DNA of 64,000 nucleotides. Origin: Clostridia bacterium (GTDB lineage Bacteria; Bacillota; Clostridia; Lachnospirales; Bianqueaceae). The notes below the pieces were generated by a model, which made no database searches, was not told the origin of the DNA, and saw only the letters and a list, made by a program, of their open reading frames with translations. Below, in pieces: positions 27,601 to 35,134 of the stretch. Within the stretch, counting starts at the first letter, position 1. Each line of letters begins with the position of its first letter. The translations under genes and the position numbers were made by a program. The DNA lies in assembly GCA_900764045.1 (NCBI GenBank), contig CAAFMN010000027.1, positions 1 through 64,000 of the forward strand. The letters run 5' to 3'.

Positions 27601-27953
27601 AGGACCCGCAGCAGCTGCAGAATATCCTGCCGCTGCGGGTTACCAAGGCGGGCGCTGTGAATAAGAGCGATATGGGAAAGCTTCGTACCGCAGAAGAGAT
27701 GAACGGCCTTACGAAGTTTGCTATTCAGAAGATCGCCGGGCTGGCGCAGGAGGAACTGTCCGGATGCATTCGGCAGTATCCCTACCGAGGGGATAAGTAC
27801 AGTGCGTGTACTTACTGTGCCTATCGTGAGGCGTGCTCGTTTGACATCCGTCAGGAGGGCGCCGAAGAGCGGTGGGCAATCAAGGAGAACAAGGAAGAAT
27901 TCTGGCAGAAGATCAGGGAGGTGCAGCAGAATGATAGAAGCGGCAGACCTTAA
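24612..27953 (+). CDS. addB: ATP-dependent helicase/nuclease subunit B
   Basis: Subunit of the AddAB double-strand-break resection enzyme, 1113 residues, near the normal AddB length. The Walker A motif is GEVGSGKT (about 8-15). The C-terminal nuclease has the iron-sulfur cysteines (YASCPYAHF at about 751, then CTYCAYREAC near 1067) and RIIDYKSG as the nuclease active site strand. AddB normally precedes addA; here the next gene is dgt, overlapping by 23 bases, and no addA exists in the window. The start has an AGGAGAGGAGG-like site. Confidence 0.93.
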   Translation: MLLRLLMGEVGSGKTHWIHRKILSDAQGLPQERNILIVPEQITLSEQKRLIQEHSGHGLIGTDVLSFQRLAHRVLSEQGEKDLVVLDEVGKSMLLYRLAQEQAPQLAYYGGSVHSAGFLQRLKSLFSEFAQYEISQETLQRAMEQTEKESSLHLKLQDLTLLHGAYEEALLQYGQISEKLLDRLAEKLPDSRLVRGARIYVDDFYGFTPQQLRVLTLLMHYAGEVTISLTIPEAAAREVERGQESEKGDLFDTSRRTLEALYEAAKQMRIPVQEVYMRAAEENCLSHTAREFFKVPPRPWSGEKNAVHLYAASGCRAEVQRMFEQIVYLIREQGYQYRQIGVAVSDAGTYQGLIRQYAQEYGFPIFMDETGGVMSHPFIRMIRSLLQMLQSRCSYDTLFSFLKSGYTPFTRKQRDLLENQALARGTRGFHKAAELMRECAAGSENEQAVCLYTDCLEAFWQDAQDKTAEKWCSQIERFLEATGAEYLLNHQADQLRRDGLFLQEAHSRQIYAQVIQVLERIREMMGETELSTDAFLGILTAGFGELKLGMLPPSLDQITVGDMDRSRFQGLKALFILGFGEGGFPKVVQDHGLLLEKERAELERTMRLAPDGLRQLCEQQFRLYILLSAPTEALYVSYDASLEKGEPKRASLYWGRFLQILGDEVLDTQPKEELSLAEPCFQRWCESEEKNAQLQRWFLRHGYAQRMQRLAQAGRIEEERISEETAYRLWQPDSWELSVTRMERYASCPYAHFLRYGLRLRERELFQASFASDGRILHGILEGAGLLLQRFYDENAGTETITDLVRQLFQESEQEYASYQDNSRYRYYWRKLQRRAVRALQYLREQVEAGSFRPEYFEWGFGSGRGKSLPPVEVPLEGGQVLRMSGIIDRVDLLQEDGVTYVRIIDYKSGSTSFSETEIDDGISLQLPVYMQAVTDGLREMGREVKPAGMFYFHLTPDIIKAKKPMGEEDAEGIARKGARLSGIVVNDKIVLEGMAQDPQQLQNILPLRVTKAGAVNKSDMGKLRTAEEMNGLTKFAIQKIAGLAQEELSGCIRQYPYRGDKYSACTYCAYREACSFDIRQEGAEERWAIKENKEEFWQKIREVQQNDRSGRP

Positions 27954-28956
27954 ACTGCGTGAGAGAACCGAGGCTTTGGAGGAGCAGATACTTTCCCCCT
28001 ATGCCTCCAAGAGTTCGCAGACGCGGGGACGAAAGATACCGGAGGAGCAGTGTGATATGCGTACCGTGTACCAGCGGGACCGCGATCGGATCCTGCACTG
28101 CAAATCCTTTCGGCGGATGATGCATAAGACGCAGGTCTTTATACAGCCGGAAGGAGATCATTACAGAACGCGGCTTACGCATACGCTGGAGGTCGCGCAG
28201 ATTGCCCGAACAATCAGCCGGGCTTTGCAGCTGAACGAGGATCTGACAGAAGCGATTGCGTTGGGACATGATATCGGTCATACGCCCTTCGGCCACGCGG
28301 GCGAGCGTGTGCTTGCCCGGAAGATGCCGGTCGGATTCTCCCATGCCGCGCAGAGTATCCGTGTGGTTGAAGTCCTGGAAAAAAAGGGACAGGGACTCAA
28401 TCTGACCTGGGAGGTGCTGGACGGCATTGCCAATCATTCGATCAGCAAAATGCCGTCCACGCTGGAGGGGCAGGTCGTGCGCCTGGCGGATAAGATGGCC
28501 TATATTCATCATGATATCGATGACGCGATCCGGGGACAGATCATCCAGGAAAAAGAACTGCCGTCCGACTGCACAGAAGTATTGGGACATAACGTGAAGG
28601 AGCGATTGAACCGGATGATTCGTGATGTAATCGCGCACAGCGTGATGAAGCCGGAGATCCGGCAGACACCGCAGGTGGAGGAAGCCATGATGCGCCTACG
28701 GCAGTTTATGTTCGAGAATGTATATATCGGTTCTATCGCCAAGGCAGAGGAAGGAAAGGCGGAAAAGCTGGTAGAAAGTTTGGTAGATTATTTCCGTGAA
28801 CATCCGGAAAGACTTCCGCGGGTATATCAAGAAAGACTGTCTCTGGGAGACAGTCTGGATACGGCGATCTGTGATTATGTGTCCGGTATGTCGGATCATT
28901 ATGCGGTACGCTGCTACGAGCAGCTGTTTGTTCCTAAAGGGTGGGACGTATATTAG
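27931..28956 (+). CDS. dGTP triphosphohydrolase-like HD-domain protein
   Basis: A 341-residue deoxynucleotide triphosphohydrolase of the short, dGTPase-like type. The HD metal site is intact: RLTHTLEVAQIAR, then ALGHDIGHTPFGHAGE, with the later Asp in RLADKMAYIHHDIDDA. It would hydrolyse dNTPs to nucleosides and triphosphate, tuning dNTP pools. The ATG at 27931 follows GGGAGGTG by 8 bases and overlaps the end of addB by 23 bases. Its last codon overlaps the end of the convergent lysR gene by four bases with no terminator between. Confidence 0.9.
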   Translation: MIEAADLKLRERTEALEEQILSPYASKSSQTRGRKIPEEQCDMRTVYQRDRDRILHCKSFRRMMHKTQVFIQPEGDHYRTRLTHTLEVAQIARTISRALQLNEDLTEAIALGHDIGHTPFGHAGERVLARKMPVGFSHAAQSIRVVEVLEKKGQGLNLTWEVLDGIANHSISKMPSTLEGQVVRLADKMAYIHHDIDDAIRGQIIQEKELPSDCTEVLGHNVKERLNRMIRDVIAHSVMKPEIRQTPQVEEAMMRLRQFMFENVYIGSIAKAEEGKAEKLVESLVDYFREHPERLPRVYQERLSLGDSLDTAICDYVSGMSDHYAVRCYEQLFVPKGWDVY

Positions 28957-29849
28957 AGCGAGCTTCGTTCCAGAAGCAGCTTCTCCAGAACGCCTGCCGC
29001 GATGCCCGTGGGGCGGTCAGCACGCTTGACCAGGCAGATATAGCGCTGAGGAATCTTAACGGAGAGTTTAACCTCAAGAATCTCCCCGCTTTCAATCGCA
29101 CCCTTCGCAAAGGTTTCCGGCAAAAAACCGATGCCCAGATTTTCCTTGACCAGCGGGAGAATCTGGTCGGTGGTCGCGACTTCCAGATCGGGAGAGAGCA
29201 TCACGCCGTGATCAGCAAAGAAACGGCTGTAGAACTCATAGGTTCGGGTATCGTGCGATGTACAGATCAGTGGATATTTTTGCAGGTCCGACAGATGCAG
29301 AGTGTGCCCGCATAGTTCCTGAAATCGGGGGCCGGCGGTCAGGATCTCACGGAAAGCGTGCAGACGCTTTTCTTTGAGTGGCTTGCTGGCGCCGGTAGGA
29401 GTCGTGATGACGGCAAAGTCCACCAGGCCGGTCTGCAGGGCGTGAATGGCCTGCGGATTGGAATAGTTGGAGATCCGGATTCGGACCTCCGGGTAATCGA
29501 TTCGGTACTGGCGCAGCGCGGGCAGCAGGAAGCCGTGCAGCGCGGTCTCGGTTGTTCCGATAGAAACGATGCCGCGTTGCAGCTGCAGGTCCTGACTGAG
29601 CTCATTTTCTCCGGCCTGCAGCTGTTCGCAGGCGATGGAGACATATTTGTACAGTTTAGAACCCTCCGGAGTCAGTGTGACTCCGCGGTTGGAGCGGACA
29701 AAGAGTGTACAGCCAAGCTCCGCTTCCAGATTTTTGACAGCGCGGGTCAGGTTGGGCTGGTTACTCATAAGAACATTGGCCGCCTGAGTAAAGTTGCCGT
29801 ATTTTGCGACAAAATAGAAAATCCTGTAATAATCGTAACTGATTAGCAT
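28953..29849 (-). CDS. LysR-family transcriptional regulator
   Basis: 298 residues: N-terminal winged helix (1-60, YDYYRIFYFVAKYGNFTQAANVLMSNQPNLTRAVKNLEAELG) and a LysR substrate-binding domain from about 88. The first helix pattern YRIFYFVAK instead of LxxF is a known subgroup. The start at 29849 is favoured by GGAGG 7 bases upstream; a longer frame begins at 29894. It is divergent from the DUF1275-atp operon, so autoregulation and control of that promoter are plausible. Effector unknown. Confidence 0.88.
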   Translation of the reverse strand: MLISYDYYRIFYFVAKYGNFTQAANVLMSNQPNLTRAVKNLEAELGCTLFVRSNRGVTLTPEGSKLYKYVSIACEQLQAGENELSQDLQLQRGIVSIGTTETALHGFLLPALRQYRIDYPEVRIRISNYSNPQAIHALQTGLVDFAVITTPTGASKPLKEKRLHAFREILTAGPRFQELCGHTLHLSDLQKYPLICTSHDTRTYEFYSRFFADHGVMLSPDLEVATTDQILPLVKENLGIGFLPETFAKGAIESGEILEVKLSVKIPQRYICLVKRADRPTGIAAGVLEKLLLERSSL

Positions 29850-29902
29850 AACAGCCTCCGTCAATATATCAAAATGATATGTAAACGATATCAAAAATGT
29901 AT

Positions 29903-29931
29903 TTTACATATAACGACGACTGTATTATAAT
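29903..29931 (+). promoter_or_regulatory. Promoter of the DUF1275-atp operon
   Basis: TTTACA (29903-29908), 17 bases, TATAAT (29926-29931). Just upstream, ATATCAAAA occurs twice (at about 29866 and 29888) in the divergent region with lysR, a possible regulator-binding repeat. Confidence 0.7.
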
Positions 29932-29999
29932 CAAAATGCTCCGAGGAGTCAAGTACCGCGGGGCGGTTCGCGATTTTAGGAAGGGAAGGCAGCGAAGAT

Positions 30000-30707
30000 A
30001 TGATACGAAGGAGAGCAAGAGGACAGATGTCAGAGTCCTTTATCACAGCGCTTTTTCTGGTGATGTCCGGTGGACTGCAGGATGCGTATACATATTGCTG
30101 TCGAAATATGGTTTTTGCCAATGCGCAAACAGGAAATATCGTCCTGATGAGCGCACATTTTTTTGAAAGGGAATGGGTTAAGGGCCTTCGGTATCTGATT
30201 CCGGTCAGTGTTTTTGCAGCTGGAGTCTTCATCGCGGAGTTGATTCATCGGCGTTGCAAATATATGCACCGGATGCATTGGAGGCAGATGATTCTCCTGA
30301 TGGAGATTCTGATCCTGTTTGTTGTGGGATTTGTTCCAAACTCTTTGAATACGTTGGCAAACGCCATGGTTTCATTTGCCTGCGCCTTGCAGGTGCAGAC
30401 CTTCCGTAAAGTGGACGGAGCCGCTTATGCAAGCACGATGTGTATCGGCAATCTGCGCAGCGGAACCGAAGCGTTGTGTGCGTATCTGCATAACCATGAA
30501 CGGAATACTCTCAAGAAGGCAGCGGAATATTTTGCAGTAATTCTGTTGTTCGGACTGGGAGCGGGCATTGGTTCCAAGCTTACAGACCTCTTTGGAGTCC
30601 GTGCGATCTGGCTGTCCTGCGTTTTGCTGACGGTCAGTTTTTGTATGATGTTTATCAGAGAAAGACAAGAGGAGTTGGATCATCAAAAGGAGAAGGGAGG
30701 TAGATGA
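30000..30707 (+). CDS. DUF1275 (YoaK-type) membrane protein
   Basis: A 235-residue protein with about six membrane segments. The family signature is the start SESFITALFLVMSGGLQDAYTYCCR and FANAQTGNIVLM (about 40-51), with QTFRKVDGAAYASTMCIGNLRSG later. Function of the family is not established. Its last codon overlaps the atpB start (ATGA), so it is translated with the ATP synthase operon, in the place where atpI is commonly found. The ATG at 30000 has GGGAAGGCAGCG upstream. Confidence 0.85.
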   Translation: MIRRRARGQMSESFITALFLVMSGGLQDAYTYCCRNMVFANAQTGNIVLMSAHFFEREWVKGLRYLIPVSVFAAGVFIAELIHRRCKYMHRMHWRQMILLMEILILFVVGFVPNSLNTLANAMVSFACALQVQTFRKVDGAAYASTMCIGNLRSGTEALCAYLHNHERNTLKKAAEYFAVILLFGLGAGIGSKLTDLFGVRAIWLSCVLLTVSFCMMFIRERQEELDHQKEKGGR

Positions 30708-31552
30708 TTCAAATGGACAAGAAAAAGAAAAGGATTTTTATCATCGTATGGGTTGCCCTGATTCTGGTACTGTTTGCGGCGGTGCTTCTGACGGGCGGAG
30801 CGGCAAAAGAGTCGGAACCGGTCCGTGACGTCATGCGCGACGCTGTATTGCACGAGGATCACAAGGTCAGCTTCCTGGGATGGATCGATGTGAATCCTGC
30901 TTTTATTTCCGCACTGTGGGTATCCGGCATTATGCTGGCAGCCGCGGCCTTGATTCGGATTTTTGTAATTCCGAGGTTCAAGTATGTGCCTGGCAAGTTT
31001 CAGCTTCTGTTAGAGCAGGCTGTCAGCTTGTTTGACAACATGGCCAAGTCTAACAGTCCGCATCGGAACCATGCTCTCGGGGCGTATATATTCGGAGCGG
31101 GAGCCTACATTTTTGTGGGGACATTGTTTGAACTGTTTGGAGTACAGGCTGTGACGACGACGGACGTATCCATTACGCTTCCGGCGCCGCTGGCAGATAT
31201 CAACGGCGCAATCGCGTTGGGGTGTTTGTCCTATTTGTTCATCATGTCGGGCGGAATTGCTGCCAATAAGCTGAAGGGGGTTGGCATGACGCTCAAGGAT
31301 TTTTCACTGCCGATATCCATGAGTTTCCGGTTGTTCGGAGCGCTGCTCAGCGGACTTCTGGTAAGTGAACTGGTATACTATTATATTCAGCTCAGCTTTG
31401 TTCTGCCGGTTATAGTCGGCGTGATGTTTACATTGCTGCACGCATTGATTCAGGCCTATGTTCTGACCATGCTGACGGCGTTGTTCTATGGCGAAGTGTC
31501 AGAACCGCAGACAAAGAAGAAAAAAACGAAAAAGGTCAAGGCAGTAGCCTGA
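30704..31552 (+). CDS. atpB: ATP synthase F0 subunit a
   Basis: Membrane subunit a, which with the c-ring forms the ion path. 282 residues; the essential arginine is Arg209 in SMSFRLFGALLSG, and the C-terminal helix LLHALIQAYVLTMLTALFYG carries the conserved Gln. There is a first hydrophobic segment at 10-30 and a lysine-rich tail (KKKKTKKVK). The first ATG is only 3 bases from GGGAGG; the ATG at 30713 is the alternative start (279 residues). Confidence 0.95.
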   Translation: MIQMDKKKKRIFIIVWVALILVLFAAVLLTGGAAKESEPVRDVMRDAVLHEDHKVSFLGWIDVNPAFISALWVSGIMLAAAALIRIFVIPRFKYVPGKFQLLLEQAVSLFDNMAKSNSPHRNHALGAYIFGAGAYIFVGTLFELFGVQAVTTTDVSITLPAPLADINGAIALGCLSYLFIMSGGIAANKLKGVGMTLKDFSLPISMSFRLFGALLSGLLVSELVYYYIQLSFVLPVIVGVMFTLLHALIQAYVLTMLTALFYGEVSEPQTKKKKTKKVKAVA

Positions 31553-31564
31553 CAGAAGGAGAAG

Positions 31565-31918
31565 ATGAAGATGAAAACAATGAATAAGATCATGGTATTG
31601 GTCGCGATGGTTATGGTATCCTTAAGTGTATTTTGCATTCCTGTACAGGCGGAGACGGTAGATGAGACTTCGACAGCGGCGGTAGAGAGCAGTGATACGG
31701 GTGACAAGGCAATGGCAGCGGGACTTGCGATCGGTTTAGCGGCAGGCGCGGGCGCGATCGCTATGGGACTTGCGATTGCCAAGGGCGCCGAGGGTATCTC
31801 CAGACAGCCGGAAGCAGAGGGCAAGATCCGTACACAGCTGATGCTGGGACTGGTATTTATTGAGACGGCGATTATCTATGCGTTGATTGTTGCGATTCTA
31901 ATCATATTTGTATTGTAA
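31565..31918 (+). CDS. atpE: ATP synthase F0 subunit c with signal peptide
   Basis: Ring-forming proteolipid subunit. Two helices are present: 49-76 (glycine/alanine-rich) and 92-117, joined by the polar loop with RQPE (80-83). The ion-carrying acid is Glu100, followed by Thr101 and Tyr105, similar to Na+-type rings; but the position of the helix 1 Gln used by Na+ enzymes is Met67, more like H+ rings. The protein is 117 residues against the usual 70-90 because of an N-terminal signal peptide (residues 1-29, cleavage after PVQA) and a 20-residue acidic segment. Ion specificity is therefore open. Confidence 0.93.
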   Translation: MKMKTMNKIMVLVAMVMVSLSVFCIPVQAETVDETSTAAVESSDTGDKAMAAGLAIGLAAGAGAIAMGLAIAKGAEGISRQPEAEGKIRTQLMLGLVFIETAIIYALIVAILIIFVL

Positions 31919-31940
31919 GATAAGAGGGATGAGGTAAATC

Positions 31941-32420
31941 ATGAACATTCCGTTGAATATTGATTGGCAGCAGATCTTACTGCATTTGTTCAACTTTGTA
32001 ATTCTGGCGGGCGGTCTGTACCTTCTGCTGTACGGACCGGTGAAGCGTTTTATGGAGAAGCGCGCCGCGTATTATAAGGAGATGGACGAGAAGGCCAAGG
32101 CGACGCTTCATAAGGCGGAGCAGGAAGCGGCTGAGTATCAGGAGCATCTGAAGACTGTGGATGAAGAAGTACGCCAGATGAAGGCGGAGGCAGTGAAGCG
32201 GGCTGAGGAGGTTACCAACGAGGAGATTGCCAGAGCCAAGGCACAGGGAGAGAAGATCCTGGAGGACGCGCGTAAGCAGGCGCAGGCGGAGCAGGAGCGG
32301 ATGGTCTCCGAAGCACAGGGAGAGATCACGCAGATGGCTCTGAACGCGGTAGAAAAGCTTATGGGTAAGAATTCTTCCGAGACCCTGGACGAGTTCCTCA
32401 ATTCCGTCAAGGAGGAGTAA
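31941..32420 (+). CDS. atpF: ATP synthase F0 subunit b
   Basis: Peripheral stalk subunit, 159 residues: one N-terminal membrane helix (about 9-30, ILLHLFNFVILAGGLYLLLYG) and a long charged coiled coil that reaches F1. The C-terminus (LNAVEKLMGKNSSETLDEFLNSV) is the part expected to meet the delta subunit. It ends 3 bases before atpA, leaving no room for atpH. Near-normal length. Confidence 0.94.
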   Translation: MNIPLNIDWQQILLHLFNFVILAGGLYLLLYGPVKRFMEKRAAYYKEMDEKAKATLHKAEQEAAEYQEHLKTVDEEVRQMKAEAVKRAEEVTNEEIARAKAQGEKILEDARKQAQAEQERMVSEAQGEITQMALNAVEKLMGKNSSETLDEFLNSVKEE

Positions 32421-32423
32421 GCC

Positions 32424-34211
32424 ATGTCTGAAAACGAGCGAAAAATGGCAGATGTGCAGGCTGTATTGTACAGTGCCGTAACGCCTACGCCAGAGCAGAA
32501 TGTTCGCCTGGCGGCGTTTTTAATGAAAAAATATGGCCAGAAGGTCCTGCTGACATGGAAAGAAGATCCAAAACAGAAAAACGGCTTTTTGCTGAAGGTC
32601 AAAACGACAGTCGACGGCCGTATTCTGGAAGAAGTCTATGACTGGAGTCTGAGCGGCCGCAAAAAACAATTAGAAAAGATGATCGTGCAGTTCTCTCAGG
32701 AGCAGGAGAATGTAATTCCACTTCTGAAGGACGCGGTAGAGCAGTGGAAGCCGGAGACCAAGGCGGAAGAGATCGGCAGTGTTATGACGGTCGGAGACGG
32801 AATCGCGACAGTCAGCGGGTTGTCCGGTGCGTCGTATGGCGAGATCCTTCTCTTCTCGGACGGGATTCGGGGAATGGTGCAGGATCTGAAGCCGGATTCG
32901 ATTGGTTGTATTCTGTTTGGCGACGACGAGCAGATCAGTGAAGGCAGCAGTGTTTGGCGTACAGGCAGAAGCGCCGGAATCCCGGCGGGAGACGCGTTTA
33001 TCGGACGAGTAATCGATGCGTTGGGTAATCCCATCGATGGAGGCGGCAAGATCTCGGCGGACACATATATGCCGATAGAGACTCCGGCTCCGGAGATTAT
33101 TGACCGCCAGCCGGTAGATACGCCGATGGAGACAGGGCTTTTGGCCATTGACTCCATGTTCCCGATCGGAAGAGGGCAGCGTGAGCTGATCATTGGAGAC
33201 CGTCAGACTGGTAAAACAGCCATCGCCTTGGATACGATCCTGAATCAGAAGGGAAAGGATGTAATCTGTATATATGTGGCAATCGGCCAGAAGGCGAGTT
33301 CTGTCGCACAGCTGACAGAGACCCTGCGCCGCCGGGGAGCTATGGATTATTCCATCGTGGTATGCGCGACGGCCAGCGATTCGGCGCCGCTGCAGTATAT
33401 CGCGCCCTATGCGGGCTGCGCGATGGGGGAGTATTTTATGAACCGGGGCAAGGACGTTCTGATCGTTTATGACGATCTCTCCAAGCACGCGATCGCGTAC
33501 CGGTCCATGAGCCTCCTGCTGGAGCGTTCTCCCGGACGGGAAGCGTATCCCGGCGATGTATTTTATCTGCATTCCAGGCTTCTGGAGCGAGCCGCGCATC
33601 TATCGGATGAGCGGGGCGGCGGAAGCATGACGGCACTGCCGATCGTTGAGACGCAGGCCGGAGATGTTTCAGCTTATATTCCGACCAATATCATCTCCAT
33701 CACGGACGGACAGATTTTCCTGGAGAGCGACCTGTTCTTCGCGGGCCAGCGTCCGGCAGTCAATGTCGGCTTGTCAGTATCCCGTGTAGGCGGCGCCGCA
33801 CAGACCAAGGCAATGAAGGCCGCGGCTGGAGCGATCCGACTGGATCTGGCGCAGTATCGGGAGATGGAAGTATTTACGCAGTTCGCGAGTGACCTGGATG
33901 ACGCGACCAAGCGTCAGCTGGTTTATGGCCAGGGATTGATGCAGCTTTTGAAACAGGCACAGTATCATCCCATGAGCCAGCATGAGCAGGTGCTGCTTTT
34001 GGTGGCGGCGCTGGCGCATAAGATGCAGGATGTTCCGCCCAAGGAGATTCCGCAGTACAGCAAGGGATTCCTAAAGTATGTAGAGGAGAACGCCGAGGAT
34101 CTGTGCCGCTTTATTGACCGCAACGGACGACTGGAACTGGAGTCCAGAGAGAGGATTCTGAGAATGGCCGATGAATATCTGAGGCAGTACAATAAGCGGA
34201 AAGCGCAGTAA
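32424..34211 (+). CDS. atpA: ATP synthase F1 alpha subunit fused to a delta C-terminal domain
   Basis: 595 residues, about 90 longer than normal alpha. Residues 14-88 match the C-terminal domain of the delta subunit: SAVTPTPEQNVRLAAFLMKKYG, KVLLTWKEDP, GFLLKV and VYDWSLSGRKKQLEK, with the family's 'D-S-x-x-G-R' turn. From about 95 the chain is a complete alpha subunit (EEIGSVMTVGDGIATVSGL; P-loop GDRQTGKT at 258-265; YDDLSKHA; PGREAYPGD). The six-helix N-terminal domain of delta is missing and no atpH exists in the operon, which runs atpB-E-F-A-G-D-C. A single frame covers both parts, with no internal stop. I infer a natural fusion that joins stator and catalytic head covalently. Confidence 0.9.
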   Translation: MSENERKMADVQAVLYSAVTPTPEQNVRLAAFLMKKYGQKVLLTWKEDPKQKNGFLLKVKTTVDGRILEEVYDWSLSGRKKQLEKMIVQFSQEQENVIPLLKDAVEQWKPETKAEEIGSVMTVGDGIATVSGLSGASYGEILLFSDGIRGMVQDLKPDSIGCILFGDDEQISEGSSVWRTGRSAGIPAGDAFIGRVIDALGNPIDGGGKISADTYMPIETPAPEIIDRQPVDTPMETGLLAIDSMFPIGRGQRELIIGDRQTGKTAIALDTILNQKGKDVICIYVAIGQKASSVAQLTETLRRRGAMDYSIVVCATASDSAPLQYIAPYAGCAMGEYFMNRGKDVLIVYDDLSKHAIAYRSMSLLLERSPGREAYPGDVFYLHSRLLERAAHLSDERGGGSMTALPIVETQAGDVSAYIPTNIISITDGQIFLESDLFFAGQRPAVNVGLSVSRVGGAAQTKAMKAAAGAIRLDLAQYREMEVFTQFASDLDDATKRQLVYGQGLMQLLKQAQYHPMSQHEQVLLLVAALAHKMQDVPPKEIPQYSKGFLKYVEENAEDLCRFIDRNGRLELESRERILRMADEYLRQYNKRKAQ

Positions 34212-34225
34212 GGACGGTAAGCGCA

Positions 34226-35134
34226 ATGGCGAATATCAAAGAGATCAAGACCCGAATGAACAGCGTGCGGGATACACAGAAGATCACGAATGCTATGTAT
34301 TTGATCGCGTCTACCAAAATGCGCAAGGCCAAAGAGGACCTGGACAAGACCCGTCCTTATTTTACGGCGCTTCAAAATGAGATCAAGCGAATCTTCCGAA
34401 CGGCGGGCGACGTAGAGAGCCGGTACTTTTATCCGGCGGACGGCAGCCATATGTCGGAAGGAACCTATGGATGTCTGGTCATTACGGCCGACAAGGGACT
34501 GGCGGGCGCCTATAATCAGAATGTGATCAAAGAGGCGCAGAAGATTCTGGAGGAGCACCCGGATACCCGGCTTTTTGTGGTAGGCGAATACGGGCGGCAG
34601 TTCTACAGTCAGCATCAGATACCGATTTCCCGCAGTTTCCTGTATACGGCGCAGAACCCGACAATGGACCGCGCGCGGGAGATCAGTGCGATTCTGCTGG
34701 ATCAGTACGATCGGGGAGAGATCAAGAAGCTCTTTATTATCTATACGGATATGAAAAACGGACTCAATGAGACGGCGGTATCCACAAGACTGCTGCCTTT
34801 TCATCGAGCGCAGTTTTCAACCAAAAAGGATGAGAGGCCGGTAACCAAGGCCTTTGAGTTCTTTCCGTCCCTGGGACAGGTACTGGACAATGTCATGCAG
34901 AGTTATGTATCAGGCTATATCTACAGTGCGCTGGTGGACAGCTTCTGCAGTGAACAGAACGCGCGTATGACCGCCATGAATTCCGCCAATCAGAACGCGG
35001 AAAAGATTTTGGCGGATCTGTCGGTGCAGTATAACCGTGTCCGGCAGGCGGCGATCACGCAGGAGATTACGGAGGTTTCTTCCGGAGCCAAGGCGCAGAA
35101 GAAAAAGCATAGCAGGGAGGCGGCAAGACGATGA
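34226..35134 (+). CDS. atpG: ATP synthase F1 gamma subunit
   Basis: Central rotor shaft, 302 residues. The N-terminal helix MANIKEIKTRMNSVRDTQKITNAMYLIASTKMRKAKEDL and the C-terminal helix (ARMTAMNSANQNAEKILADLSVQYNRVRQAAITQEITEVSSGA) are the conserved coiled-coil pair; the central Rossmann-like part contains ITADKGLAGAYN. It has a lysine-rich tail (QKKKHSREAARR). It ends by a four-base overlap with atpD. Confidence 0.95.
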   Translation: MANIKEIKTRMNSVRDTQKITNAMYLIASTKMRKAKEDLDKTRPYFTALQNEIKRIFRTAGDVESRYFYPADGSHMSEGTYGCLVITADKGLAGAYNQNVIKEAQKILEEHPDTRLFVVGEYGRQFYSQHQIPISRSFLYTAQNPTMDRAREISAILLDQYDRGEIKKLFIIYTDMKNGLNETAVSTRLLPFHRAQFSTKKDERPVTKAFEFFPSLGQVLDNVMQSYVSGYIYSALVDSFCSEQNARMTAMNSANQNAEKILADLSVQYNRVRQAAITQEITEVSSGAKAQKKKHSREAARR

